Shown here one piece after another: positions 1-11,837 of a DNA stretch of 64,000 nt. Within the stretch, counting starts at the first letter, position 1, and every line of letters begins with the position of its first letter. Source of the stretch: Dichomitus squalens LYAD-421 SS1 (taxonomy: Eukaryota > Basidiomycota > Agaricomycetes > Polyporales > Polyporaceae); NCBI RefSeq assembly GCF_000275845.1, contig NW_006766925.1, positions 95,316-159,315 of the forward strand, given 5' to 3'. A program made the translations under genes and the position numbers. Below the pieces are notes generated by a model. It had not been told where the DNA came from. It saw nothing but the letters and a program-made list of their open reading frames with translations, and made no database searches.

Positions 1-1390
1 CAGCATGGAGAACAGTTCAAGTCCAACATCGTCCGTCGCGTTCGACAATCCATCGGCAGTACGCGTCCGGGGAGTGCCAGATTACGTAATGGAAGCATTG
101 ACCCTGCGAACGGCTCCACGTGGCTCCGCACGAAGTCTGACTTTAGTCTTTCAACTTCCTCCGTTTTGATTGACGTCGCGACGACCCTGAACTAGGTCCG
201 CCCACATAGCTCGCCATGCTAAGGATCACAACACAATAGGGATTGTACCAGTGTGGTAGAGTAGACCGATCCTAAGGGGGGCCGTATTCAGCGGACGGAG
301 ACGAAACGCCAATATTTCTCAACGGCGAGTGCCGGCCTCTTAGTCCTCACCATTGTCGACCTATTCCATATTCCAGCATATCAGCTCGCTTGAGCTCGAG
401 TATCGTGATGACCGCGTGGCCGAGAACCTAAACGTAGAGCTGCGTCTGATGACGCCCTCGAGTCCCTCGGTCGCCACCTGGAGTTGGATACTTGCCTTTC
501 GAGGCTATATATTAGTTATTTCTTTCCATGGACTAACAACATCGCGTCGCCTCCTTCACATTCTCACAACCTAGTAGCAATTCGCCATGTCATGGAAACC
601 CTCTCGCAGAACTAAGATACCATGACGTACCCATCACCAGCCCGGTCATGTCCTGGAGACATCGTCTTGCATCCCCGCTGTTGTGTTCTAGCCGAGTACG
701 CGTTTGCAGGTACTGTAAGCCAAGACTACCGGATGTACTTACTGTAAGGGTAGGTTTGTAAGCAGTGTGTACACTGCGACAATCGTGGTCTATGGGTGCC
801 TTGCAACTTTCGACTGGTGACCATCTGCCAATAAATGTCGGCCTATTTGAATAGGACCCTGTACGCCTGATGCATATACTACAGTAACGAACCATTCTCG
901 ACCTCGGGTCAGACAACCTCCGGTGCCCCAGAATATGGTGCTGCTGGATTTTCCTGAATGCGGATATCCCGGCAAGGTTCATCGAATGGCTACTGCTCTC
1001 CAGTCAAGGAACGAGCACGGGCCCACTCGGCGCCCCGCTGCGCCGCATGCGTTGAGGTTCCCATGATCCAGGATGCATGGATCGTCTTCACTTCTGGGAT
1101 CGTCACTTTAGAAGTGAATTGCAGCACATGAGTCCTCCGCATGAAGGTACGCACTTCTCCACCGCCGACGTCGCGCACTTCATTTCCCTGTAAGTTGGAG
1201 GCCGCGGCAGCTACGCAAGGCATTGGCTCGTCCGAAAGCTAAACAGGGTCTACATACAGCATTGCAATACAAGGTCAGGACGGATTAAGCGCAGAATACA
1301 CTATAGGTCGAGAGCAGTAGGATAGCCATGTCCGCGAACGAATTAATCTCCTTCGCCCCCTCTAGCTCTATGCCACTATGCCTCTATGAA
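1..1390. other. Intergenic region, no gene supported
   Basis: Several short ORFs occur here (the longest is 130 codons on the minus strand at 590-982), but none has a recognisable motif, sensible codon bias or splice signals that extend it. The right-hand part lies downstream of the Yippee gene and probably holds its 3' UTR. Confidence 0.6.
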
Positions 1391-2227
1391 TCATCTCGGC
1401 TGCCAGAACGGTGCGGCATCATCTACTCTCCGTTGCTCTTGGGCGCCTGCCTGAAGACTCCGAGAGCCTTGCCGGACAGCCTTCGGCGTCGGGGGTCGGG
1501 GGTCGGCCGCTGACATTGTCCGTCTGTGGAGGCCATTGGCTATCCGAGAACTTGGCCTGGCAACATCCACAGGATCACCCGCGTCATCCGTCCTCTGCTC
1601 CTCGACGAAGTCAAGCTCGAGGATGAAATGTCCCTCTTTCCACCGTTCGGGCGCATCGTGGGCTCGGACGAACTTCCATCCGAGGTATGTTTCGCACGTC
1701 GCGCAAATGAATTCTTGTATCGTGTACGCGCCGGAGTCCATGAGAAGTATGGAAGGCGGGTCGAGCGCGATATTCCGCCTGTAGATAGGACGTGTGCGAC
1801 AGGACGGGAGCGGAAAAGGCAATAACAAGGAACGAGGGTTACAGGGCAACGAGACGATAACGTGTGTAGGCGGTGTGCAAAGGCCAATCAGCAAACACAA
1901 GGGACACGCGATGCGGGCGCGAGATGACACTGAAGACGTACACATCGGAAAACAGGGCCGCCTTGCCTGCATGCCCGCGGTATGCCTGCGTGCAGGGGGA
2001 ATTGAGGTTAGATTCTCCAAATCTCTCCCTTGCGCCAAGGCTCAGGGCTCGCGGGCATTAGCGACGCGTGCTAACGGGCGTGCACTCACTGTGGAAACTA
2101 GTCGAGCCGTGTGTGTGATGCGCGTGCGACACTGGGTGCATGTAAAGGCGCGTGGTGGTCCAGCCTGCGCCACAGGGTCCAGTTCTGAGGGTAATGGGGG
2201 TAATGGGGGCGATGGTAACTTGGACAT
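1391..2227 (-). CDS. Yippee-domain zinc-binding protein
   Basis: Three-exon model: 2227-2090, 1985-1942 and 1778-1391. It gives 189 residues, and the splice phases close (138, 44 and 388 nt). The N-terminal exon starts MSKLPSPPLPP and carries the first zinc pair, CTQC at about residues 30-33. The middle exon encodes AYRGHAGKAALFSDV, the usual Yippee G-K-A-x-LF segment. The third exon carries the second pair in EFICATCETYLGWKF and then the family signature ERWKEGHFILEL. The two CxxC pairs of this Yippee/Mis18/cereblon fold bind one zinc. Yippee proteins are small, nuclear or spindle-associated, and mostly of unknown biochemical role. About 80 residues after the domain are low complexity and basic, which is longer than in classical YPEL proteins. 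It diverges from the allantoinase gene. The family call is firm; the function is unknown. Confidence 0.85.
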
Positions 2228-2919
2228 GGCGAAGTGAGGGCTGGATATTGTCGAGAATGTGGGGGTCGAAAGACAACAAGTCGTGGACACCGTTTGCGAA
2301 TCGTCCAGACTGGGCTCCTGACGCAACCGCCCGGTGGTCCAAGACAACGGTACGAGCCATCAAATTTCTCATGGGATTTCCGCCACAATTGGCTTGTAAA
2401 GCTGGACGCGTTGCGGAATGCGGGGGGCACTGTCCTTCGTCTTGGTGACCGTAGGCTGTCTGACGTCCCAATACATGAGACAGCGTGCACTGCAGGGCGT
2501 AGGTGGTGAGAGCACCGCACAAGCAGATCACGTACGTGATGCTTGTCCACATGAGATTCACTGAAATGCTGTGCCACAATGCCTGGTATGGACATACTCT
2601 TGCAAAATCATCTAAGATTGTCATATGTCGATAAGTGGACGTTTGTCTGGTGCCACTATATTGTTTTTGCTCGTCGGACAAGTTCCCCATTCAAGAATCT
2701 ACCAAGAACTGAAGGCTGCTCATACCAGGAGGTTAGCTCGTGTTCCTTTTGATGAGGTTAGGATGATACATGCAACGGTTCGAACCACAATGGCTGCCCG
2801 AATTGGCAGAAAATGCTTCCGATGGCTTATCAAGATTACTGCGACGCGCGGCGTTATCGTGAACCTGGGCCATCCTCGCTCACCCTCACAACCTGTTTCG
2901 CGCCCCCGAAGCTCGCGCA
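2228..2919. promoter_or_regulatory. Divergent promoter of the Yippee and allantoinase genes, with GATA-type sites
   Basis: 692 nt lie between the two start codons. Three HGATAR motifs (the consensus bound by fungal AreA/Nit2 GATA factors) sit within 300 nt of the allantoinase ATG: CGATAA at 2629-2634, and the reverse complements TTATCA at 2827-2832 and TTATCG at 2854-2859. Fungal purine catabolism genes are commonly under nitrogen catabolite control, so the sites fit, but regulation here is inferred. No clear TATA box was seen. Confidence 0.4.
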
Positions 2920-4588
2920 ATGTCCACTCAGCGTGTATTCACAGGTTACAACGTGGTGCTGAGCGATGGACAGCCTCAACCAGCCACCCTGATTGTGGAT
3001 CTCACTACAGGCAAGATTGTTGACATACTCGGCCGAGTCAGCGCCCGCACCGACTTCCCTGACGTCGGCGATGCGGATTGGATCGATGCGGGGGGCAAGT
3101 TTATCTTGCCAGGAATAGTTGAGTGCGTGCAGCGGCTGTCGTTATAGTTGTATTGCATCGGAATGCGGTTCTAACGAAGCACCGCCAGCGCTCACGTCCA
3201 CCTGAACGAACCTGGACGGACAGACTGGGAGGGTTTCTGGTCGGGCACGCGCGCCGCAGCTTCTGGAGGAGTCACGACGATCGTAGATATGCCACTGAAC
3301 TCTATACCGCCGACGACGACGGTCGCAAACCTTGAGGAGAAACGCAACGCAGCCCGCGGGCAATGTTGGACAGACGTCGCATTCTGGGGCGGGGTCATAC
3401 CCAACAATCAGGTAGAATCAGTGTTGAAGACTCTATCAAGGCAGTAATGACCATCGCCGGCGATAGGCTCATATGAAGCAGCTCGTCGAAGCAGGTGTGA
3501 GAGGCTTCAAGTGCTTCCTCATTGAAAGTGGCGTGGAGGTGGGTACTTTACGAGAGCACAGAGCTACTGTCTAATGCCACGGTAGGAATTCCCATGTGTC
3601 AACGAAGATGACCTCCGTCTGGCTATGAATGAGCTTCAGGTAATGTGAGATGCACATCCTCGGACAGATCGTCGTCTTCACCATACGCATGAGGGCAGAA
3701 TACGTCCACGGTGCTTTGCTTCCACGCTGAACTTGACAAGACTGCCAGCACGGTTGCCGCGCCTGCGGATGCCGATCCCACTCTCTATTCGACGTTCCTC
3801 GCGTCCCGCCCACAGCAGCTCGAGGTCGATGCCATCGCGCTAATTACCGCGCTTCACAGGCAGTATCCTTCTCTCCGGTTGCACATCGTTCATCTCTCCG
3901 CGTCTGATGCGCTCCCACTTATTCGCGCCGCCAAGCAATCGGGCCTCCCGCTTACCGTGGAGACATGTTTCCATTACTTGACCCTTTCCGCCCAACACAT
4001 CCCGCATGGTCGACCCGAGTTCAAGTGTTGCCCGCCCATACGCGAAGAAGCTAATCGCGAGGCGTTGTGGGCGGCCCTCTTGGACGGCACGATCGACTGC
4101 GTAGTTAGCGACCATAGCCCATGCGTCGTGTCCCTGAAGAAGGTCGAGGAGGGCGATATTATGAGCGCATGGGGAGGGATCAGCACACTTGGGCTGGGGC
4201 TAAGCCTCTTGTGGACGGAGGCCCGCAAGCGTGGCGTGGGCATCGATAGGCTCGTCGACTGGCTCTGTGTCAAGACCGCTAAGCACGCTGGACTCGATGA
4301 CAGGAAGGGAACAATTCAAGTGGGGTACGACGCGGATCTCCTCGTTTGGGATCCAGATGCGGAGACGAAGGTGCGATTCTAAGTACAAGGGGCATGCCGT
4401 GTGCCCGCTAACCATTAGCGGTCGCCCAGGTCACGAAGGAGTCGCTTAACTTCAAGAACAAACTGACCCCTTACAAAGGCCTTGCACTACGTGGGAGGGT
4501 TGACCGAACGTTCCTCCGCGGCTTGCTGATTTATGACGGTGCTGTGAACGGATTCACTGATCTAGAGCCAGTTGGCGCCTTGCTGTGA
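2920..4588 (+). CDS. DAL1: Allantoinase
   Basis: Six exons: 2920-3122, 3189-3411, 3467-3538, 3586-3639, 3699-4370 and 4430-4588. They give 460 residues, the usual length for allantoinase, and all phases close. The enzyme opens allantoin to allantoate in purine degradation, releasing ureide nitrogen. It belongs to the cyclic amidohydrolase (dihydroorotase-like) family. Metal ligands are visible in order: HVHLNEPGR (HxH) at the start of exon 2, the lysine in GVRGFKCFL that is carbamylated in the family, [15 protein letters not shown], and the aspartate of VSDHSP. The [12 protein letters not shown]-terminal stretch is also typical. The protein appears intact. It diverges from the Yippee gene across a promoter with GATA sites, which fits nitrogen control. 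Confidence 0.93.
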
Positions 4589-5938
4589 AACCCGCATCAT
4601 GCCATAGAATACATCAGAAAGACTTTCGGATTGATGAGTGCATGTTTGATTTTCGTTGACGCGAATGGTGTTATGCTACTGATTGGGCATTAAGGGAACA
4701 AACGCGCATATCCCGGGCGTCCTGATCTTACCGGTTCATCTGCTAGAGCGCCGACTTTCGCGTTTTGTCGGGCCTGTGGATGCACACTGTAGCCGATCAT
4801 ATGGCGGGTTGCGGTTAGTATTCCCCAGGATTATCCTAGCACCTGCGCGTAACCGGTCCGCGGGTACCAATTGTTCATTCTCGTGTTGGTCCGGCTATTA
4901 CCGATGACATCGGGATGCCTCTCCGACATTCATACAACCGAAAAGCTCACGGTAGGTGATCCGCCAGTGAGGAGTTCTCGCTTGCTTCATTGTTGACATG
5001 ATGGTGTCGCCGGGAGACGGTGCTTCTGGTCAGCGACAATCCTGCGGCGTTCGGGCGCTTTAGTAGCGTAGCTCATAGATGCGCTGCTGATTGTCCGGTC
5101 GTGTCTTCAGGACGTCTGTCTTTGACCAGTTGAAGAGCGAGAACAAGGTCTTGTGCAGCAAGGGAATTCCTCTCCATGATAGCGGTCTGGGCTATAGCTC
5201 GTGGGCAACTGCTTGCCACCTACGGGCATCGTCGTGATTGTTGACCGTAGTAAGCTGGGAGCGGATGATATGAATTCGATGAATCGTCCGGACGTCGGCC
5301 GCCACATTCACCGTACAGGGTGATTCAAGCGTGGTTTGTGTGATACGAGTACGTACGGATTCATAACCTCGGTCTCTGTTCGGCATAATCATTGCGATAT
5401 AAGAATTCGCGGCTGTTACATGTGGTAGTGATAGCGCGGACGTACGAGGCACCTCTCGTTGGATTTATTGAGTGTCGACAGCTAGCGCTACTGGCATGTC
5501 TGGCAAATCAGGCCAAATCGATCGGTTTTATTCATTGGGCATTCCATTTGCAAGGTCGAGAATGGGCTTCGACGAAAAGGTGCATATCTCGGACCTCTCT
5601 GCAAAGCTACATACAGTATTGGTAGCGACTACAAGACTGCATGCAATAAGTTAGCGGTCAGACGACCAGCCTCGACCGCTCACTCAGAGCATCACCGCGG
5701 AGTCAAGCTACCCAAGCAGACAATGAATTCGTTCTCCGTCCGTGCGTCTAGGCGTTCCTGTTCACGCTGTGTGATCGTTCAGAGATATATGAGGTGTGCA
5801 CGGTACAAAACGAGGACTACATTACTCTACAACATAACAGCACAAAATAAGATAGTGGTAGATCGAGAGACACGACATGGCTGGTTGCACTGTATTAACT
5901 AGTCATCGCCGCCCAGCCCCAGCCTAGGCACGGACGAT
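4589..5938. other. Intergenic region, nothing recognised
   Basis: 1.35 kb between the 3' ends of the convergent allantoinase (+) and condensin (-) genes. Composition is closer to even than in the coding exons. ORFs are short and featureless. It presumably holds both 3' UTRs and neutral sequence. Confidence 0.6.
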
Positions 5939-8900
5939 TTAGAGGATGTTGGCGACTGCATCCTCTTCCTCGTCCTCCGAGGAGTCCATTATACTGTCTT
6001 TGGTGACGTTGCCCTCTTCCAGCATGTCGTCGATATCCTCATCGACTTGCGCTTCTTGCCGTGCTCTAGACGATTTGCCCTGCAATGTAGCTCTACAGTA
6101 CCCGGCCACAGGCAACGCCGAGCAACGAGGGAAGACATGCGCATTTTAGTAAGGCCGTTGGAATGGAAGCCGCAGCTTTAACGTCAACTCACCGCCTCGC
6201 GCCGTTGGCCTTGGCTTTCGCGACTGGGGTCGCGTTGTTCTCATCATCTTCGTCGCCCTCACCGTCGTCATCTTCTTCATCTTCGTCCTCATCATCAGAG
6301 CTTATGACAATAGTCTCTTGAATCGCTTTTTTCGTCGCGTTTCTCCCCTTCTCACCACTGCATGATATACGCAACGTTAGCGACATCTTGCATGGGCCCC
6401 CGAGCACAACCGAACAGTCCGACGCAAAGGAGACTTACGCGTTTCGCTTCGGCATCAAGCGCGTGGGGGCAGGCGTGGCTGACGGAGATGCTCTAGACGT
6501 TTCCGTGAGAGCATCATCGTCAGAATCATCGTCTGATTGGGAGAGACGACGTCGCCTGTGAATGGCGCGCGGTACACGACATGCAAGGGTCAGCGACGGA
6601 GCATGGACGGAAAGCACGAGACGTACTTGGCCTTGCTCTTCTTCCGAGGAGATGGCGGCGGACTGCGATCGTCGGATATGACGCTCGGTGTCTCTGTAGC
6701 GACACTCATGGAACGCCTGCAGGGGAACAGAATGACGACATTGGCGTGGGTATACGGCATCGGTTGATCGGTGGGGGGACAAAGAGACGAGATAAGGCGA
6801 GGCATACCGTTTCCTCCCCTTCTTAGGGGGCTCATCTTCGTCTTCTTCTAGCGGCACGATGTCGTCAAGGAACTCGAATAGATCCTTGAGCTCCTCGAGC
6901 TGCCTGAATTCGTCCTCGCTGAAATTCTCGAGCTGCTTCTCGTATCTCTTCGCGAGCGCGCTGTCGAATTTGATCAGCGCGTTCTTCCCGGCCGTGTCCG
7001 GCGGCGGGCGGCGCTGATGCGTTGCCGTATGAGCTCTGATGCCCTAAGGCAAAAGATTGGAGCAGAAGCCACGCTTACCGTACGCAGGGTGTCCACGAGC
7101 AGCTTGAGTATGCGGACCTTGTCGGCGTCTACCTCGTCGGGCAAATACAGCTTTCCGAGTACTTGGTACAGGGCTTTCTTGTCCTCCTCTGTGATAACGT
7201 CAGATCACAACACAGTAGACTCGAGATCCTACGCACTGCTGTACTTAATACTGAAGAGAGCCTTGAGAATGTCGTGCGCCAGATCAAGATGGATGGGGTC
7301 CTTGTGAGCGTCCTTACGTAGCCCCTTTACGGCCTCCCTGCGGGTCGGACCATCTCAACGTGAGTAACGGGGACACGTAGCGAATGACGTACGCAGCCTG
7401 TATGGGGTCTGTCCAGTCGGCGAACATGAGAGCGGCCTGCGAGGGAGCCACCATATCTTCCTCGCCATCCCATGTATGGTACGCTTTCGTAAGCCACTCG
7501 AACATCGGAATGAAAGTCTGTTCGCAAGGAATCGTCCATCAGCATCGGTCCACAAGTCAGTGTACATAGACCCACCCTCTGCATCCTCCGCTGGTTCTCG
7601 GCGGACGAGTACGAGTAGACGGGGAAGAAGTACGACAGACACTGCCTCAGCTCGTGGTTCCCGACCGTCTCGGGCGACATGTACGCGAGTACCAGCGCCA
7701 GCAGCACTTGCTCGTCTGCGAGCAAGCCTGCAAGCATGAGCTTCGCGGTGCCGGCGCACACCAGCGCGTGCACCTTGTCTGTCTGGTCGCTGCCGAGCAT
7801 GGCCAGCAGAAACATGACGATCCGACCCTCGTTCTCGCTGCCCGGCGCGAGGAACACGCTCTCGTGCACCATGAGGATGTCGAAGATGATCTGCAGCACG
7901 CGTAGCTTGAGCACTTCGGGCGCGGCCGCGACTTGGTTGAGGAACAGCTGGAAGGAGGAAGCCGCCATGTGCTGCAAGACCGTCCATGCGGTTGAGAATC
8001 ATGGCAGGTGAAGCAAGCGGAACTGGAGGACGTACGCGTGCGATGAGGCAGCAGAGCCCCAAGCAGGTGAGGCCCTTCTCGCGGAGAGCCATCTCCCGCC
8101 GCTTGACAGCGGGTATGACTAGCTCGCCGAGGATCCCTTGCAGAACCGGGTTGTCCTCAAAAGTCTAGACAAGCCGTTAGATACACCCTCGCCGACGAGC
8201 AGCGGTGATACTCACCCCATTGACACGCTCGAGCATGCCAATACACAACGACAGGCAGCGCAAGTCCACAACGTCCATCCTAGCCTTCTCCTCGGGGGTC
8301 ATCTCTGCGACCGGCTTCGGCAACTTGGGCTTCTTCGGACTCCCGCCTGCTTCTGTCATGCTGTCGTCCGGGTCCACGCTCATATCTGCCTTGACCTCGC
8401 TCTCCTCCTCGGTCGGGGGGTCGCGTAGCTCGTGCACGACCTCGACGACGACTCGAATCAGGTCCTGCTCGCTCTCCGAGATCACGCGGAGGACGTCGAG
8501 CGGCCGTGCGAGGAGCGACTCGGAGAGGAAGTCCTGCGCGATCATCCCGCGCACGAGCAGCGACATCTTGCGCCGTCCGATCTCGTCTTTGTAGTCCAGG
8601 TTAAGGGCGAGCCGTAGCAGCTCCGCGATCGTCAGCTCGCGGTCCAGCCGCGCCTCTTCCCGAGCAGCGCGCGCCTCTTCTTCGTCGTCTTCGTCGTAGG
8701 CGCTCTCTTCCTTCATCTGCTCTGCGAGCGCGTTGTAAGCGTCTTGGATCCGGAACGCCATCGCGGTGGTGACAGGGAGCGTAGCCTCGACTCGTGCATG
8801 TGCCTCCTTGGAAATGCACTTGTCGACGAAGACACGCGCGAGGAAGGCACGTTCGGGCGTGAGGTTCGTCCAGTAGTCGTCTTCGGTACGCGCAGTCAGG

Positions 8901-10335
8901 ACGCGGACCTAAGGTAGATGTTCACAGGGCGTACCAGAGAACTCGATGTGTTCGAATATGTCGACGCGCGTGTCAAAGACGCTCCCTAGCGCGTCCTCCG
9001 CCACCTTCCCCTCCTCGAGGTCAAACAAGTTCAGGAACGCAACGAGGTCTTCGATGACCTCTTCGCCATTTTCCCTCTTCACGTTCTCCTCCGGCTTGAC
9101 CTCCTTGCCTGCTTCCGTCCGCACGACGTCCACCCATACCCCGAGCAGTTGCGCCGCAGCCTTCTTCACGATGTCCTCACGGTCCCCTAAGCCATTCCGT
9201 ACGATCTGCTCCCGCTGCGCGATGGTCAGCACGCGCGGATGAGTGAAGCCCACCCGCGTGCGGGAGTCTTCCCCAACGCCCGTGCAGTATTTCTCCAGTA
9301 CGTTTACGTAGACGAGTCTCCGTGTGGCAGCATCGACATCGCGCGTGCGTGCGAGGAGAGCGGGCAAGGTGTACGGAGTGGCGGGCAAGTGGGTGACAGC
9401 GGCGCGTCGGACTTCGGCGGCGGGGTCGTATGTCATGGTTTCGATGAGCATGTCGAGGATGGTGGGCTCGTCTTCGTCGAGCTCTGCCGTTTCCTCGGAG
9501 ATCGCGAGCTTTGAGAGAGCCAGGACGGCATATGAGCGCACGCTAGGTTCCTTGTCTCGAAGGCGGTCGAGGAGAGCAGCGCGAAGCTCTGCGTAGAGGT
9601 CCTCGCTACGTGCGGGAGTCAGTTGATCGGGACCAGTCAGCAGAAGTGCAACAATCATACTCAATCGCGCCTAGATTCGTGATCGTCTCTGCTATGCACT
9701 GGAGGACGCGCATCCGGACGACCTTGTCCTTCGCGGTGCAACCTTCAAGGAAGAAGCGGACGGCATGTGTGATGAACCGGTCGGCGAACGTGTCTTCATC
9801 TTCATCCAATTCACGTTCCTTCCGGTATTCGAAATCTAATAGTCAAGTCGCGTTAGGGCCAAAGATCGCGTTGGAAGGTAGTTCCGCAGCTGCGGGACGC
9901 CACAAGTGGAGGGCTTCGTGACAACTACAGCCTCTGGTTGTTTCATCGAGGCGGGTTGAGGTTCCCAGCCTGGTGTGACCACACGACGCATCGGAAGGCG
10001 GCAGCGAACGAGGACTTACTCTTCTCCATTGCGAACTTGGTGTAACCTCCCATGAACTTCACAGTCCTGTCCGCCTGACCGACGCCCTTCTTAACAGGGA
10101 GAACCCGTAGCATCATATCGTCAAATACGTCCCAAAATGCCTTCTCTCCAACGAGCTTGGTGCTTCTATCATTCTGAACGGATGACTTGACCTGCTCGGC
10201 CTCCCTATGGAGCTTGTAGAGCGCGACATAGTTCTTCTGGTGGTTGGCAGATGTGTTCTGGACCTGGTCAAAGATCTTTGGCAGAGCGGCATTGAGAGAC
10301 TCGAGGTCGAAGGGCGCAGCATTGCGGGCAGGCAT
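5939..10335 (-). CDS. YCG1: Condensin complex HEAT-repeat subunit (CAP-G/Ycg1)
   Basis: Fourteen-exon model, 5' to 3': 10335-10020, 9835-9661, 9605-8935, 8880-8216, 8164-8036, 7971-7576, 7517-7393, 7337-7237, 7188-7079, 7013-6808, 6716-6627, 6555-6439, 6357-6193, 6092-5939. It gives 1139 residues with all phases closing. The N-terminal half is HEAT-like alpha solenoid (for example DKVVRMRVLQCIAETITNLG and VRSYAVLALSKLAI). The middle matches the conserved Cnd3 C-terminal region (LTPERAFLARVFVDKC, then LRCLSLCIGMLERVNG and KLRVLQIIFDILMVHES). The tail is acidic and serine-rich, typical of phospho-regulated condensin subunits. The product binds DNA with the Brn1 kleisin and acts in mitotic chromosome compaction. 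Intron 1 (184 nt) is much longer than the others, so a small extra exon there cannot be excluded. Decayed copies of exons 1-3 lie at 15.9-17.8 kb. Confidence 0.9.
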
Positions 10336-11837
10336 GGCGGCCCAGAAGAGGGGATGGAGGGGAACAGGTTCACGCGCGATCGAGCATGCGGTAACGAACC
10401 ACGCGCGACGCGTCGTGTGACACGTGATGCTTCGCGTCTTGTGACCTGTGATGCGTCACTCCCTCGTACGGAGTCCCGGCAGCCACCCGCAAAACAGACA
10501 TCATTGCCAGTACCTCAGATATCCCATGCTCTCAACTCGTGTTGTTCATCCATTAGTATGCTGATATTTGCGGACATTTGCACCGGCCCTCAGGCTCGCC
10601 CGATTAGCCAGAAGACAGACGTGCGTGGACACAACGCGACCCTCAGAATCTGTTCAGGCAACAAGCTCGCCTCAATACCCTTCGAAGCGGTGGGAGTTCC
10701 GTTCAAGATCTGGGTATGTCTTGTCTTACTTTGTGTCTCGTGCTGCCTAGTCCGAGTCCTGCGTTATTTGACGGGTATTAGGACGATGAAGTTCAGGTGT
10801 CGCTTCGTTGCTTCGACTATATAGCGTGTTCTATCACTTTCTCGATGATGCTTAACCTGTACAGGCTTGGGTGCGGCTCGTGCGGCTCACGATTGTTATG
10901 ACAAGTATGCACTGCTATTGCTGGATGTAGCGCTCCCACGAGGTGAGCTTTTCGTCCGCAGCTTAGCTCTGCTATGACAGATAGGACACGTTCCGATGGT
11001 TGATCATTTGCATGCGCCTCGGCAGTGCTTTTTCGTGTCGAGTCATCGACCTTAACATGGTTTGATTCGCCGGGTGACAGCATTGCATCAGTTCTACATC
11101 GCGCAGGGGCGTTCAAGCTTTTCAGCCCCCTCCACAGCCAAGAGCCATTGGTTGATCGATGTCGCTCGCTCTACGAGCACCGTTGCGGGTGGCGCGCTGG
11201 AGCAGCCGCAGTTCTTCACACAGGGACAGGCACAGCGACAGTAATGCCCTGAAGGGTTCAAGCGTTCCGGAACCGGCGAGGGACGGGGCTGTGCAATCCC
11301 GCACGTTCAATCGGATACATGCAGAAGCATTTCGGGCAGTCTGTAACGGAACACTGAATGACGAAGGCTACTTGCCGTCTGCAGAGCCAACTGGTGGCAT
11401 CGGCGTATGCATATAACTGGATCCTATGAGCGATGACAAAAGTATCTGACCCACCGCTTTGGCTGAGGGGCTAGGTTTTTTTTCACCAACATAGCGTCCC
11501 AATTATATACAGGACGACGTAAACAGGGACTGACTGGTTGACTAATACCGCCGCCTGTCATTACTACCAAGATTATAATAGATCGCAGCCGGAGTATGGC
11601 GCTCGGTATTGGGATCGCATCTATAGAATTGACACTTTGCCCGGTGCGCGCGCTCCTCTGTTACCGCAACATAGACACTACGCGCTTCGACTTACGACTT
11701 ACAACTCATGATGATGATTGGGTTCTCCGATAATATGCATAAAAGCGCATTCATCTTCCGAGACTTTACGTGAACCACTTCTCCCTACGGGCTCTCAAAT
11801 TGCTCTCAAAGTTGTATACGTGTATTGCTCACTGAGA
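10336..11837. other. Intergenic region between divergent genes
   Basis: 1.5 kb between the condensin start (-) and the DUF6533 start (+), so it should hold both promoters. The direct repeat-like stretch around 10400-10450 (alternating cgcgacgcgtcgtgtgacacgtga-type words) is the only visible texture. A poly-T tract lies at 11476-11483. No gene was supported. Confidence 0.5.

Noticed and set aside
590..982. 130-codon minus-strand ORF
   Set aside because: No motif, unbiased codon use and no splice extension.
2777..2786. GGTTCGAACC, a possible tRNA B box
   Set aside because: The flanking bases do not form a T stem, and no A box or acceptor stem pairs at the right distance.
8909..8934. 26-nt intron between condensin exons 3 and 4 ending at ccttag
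   Set aside because: Too short, and it breaks the reading frame. An acceptor at ccgaag (intron 8881-8934, 54 nt) closes phase and has the standard length.
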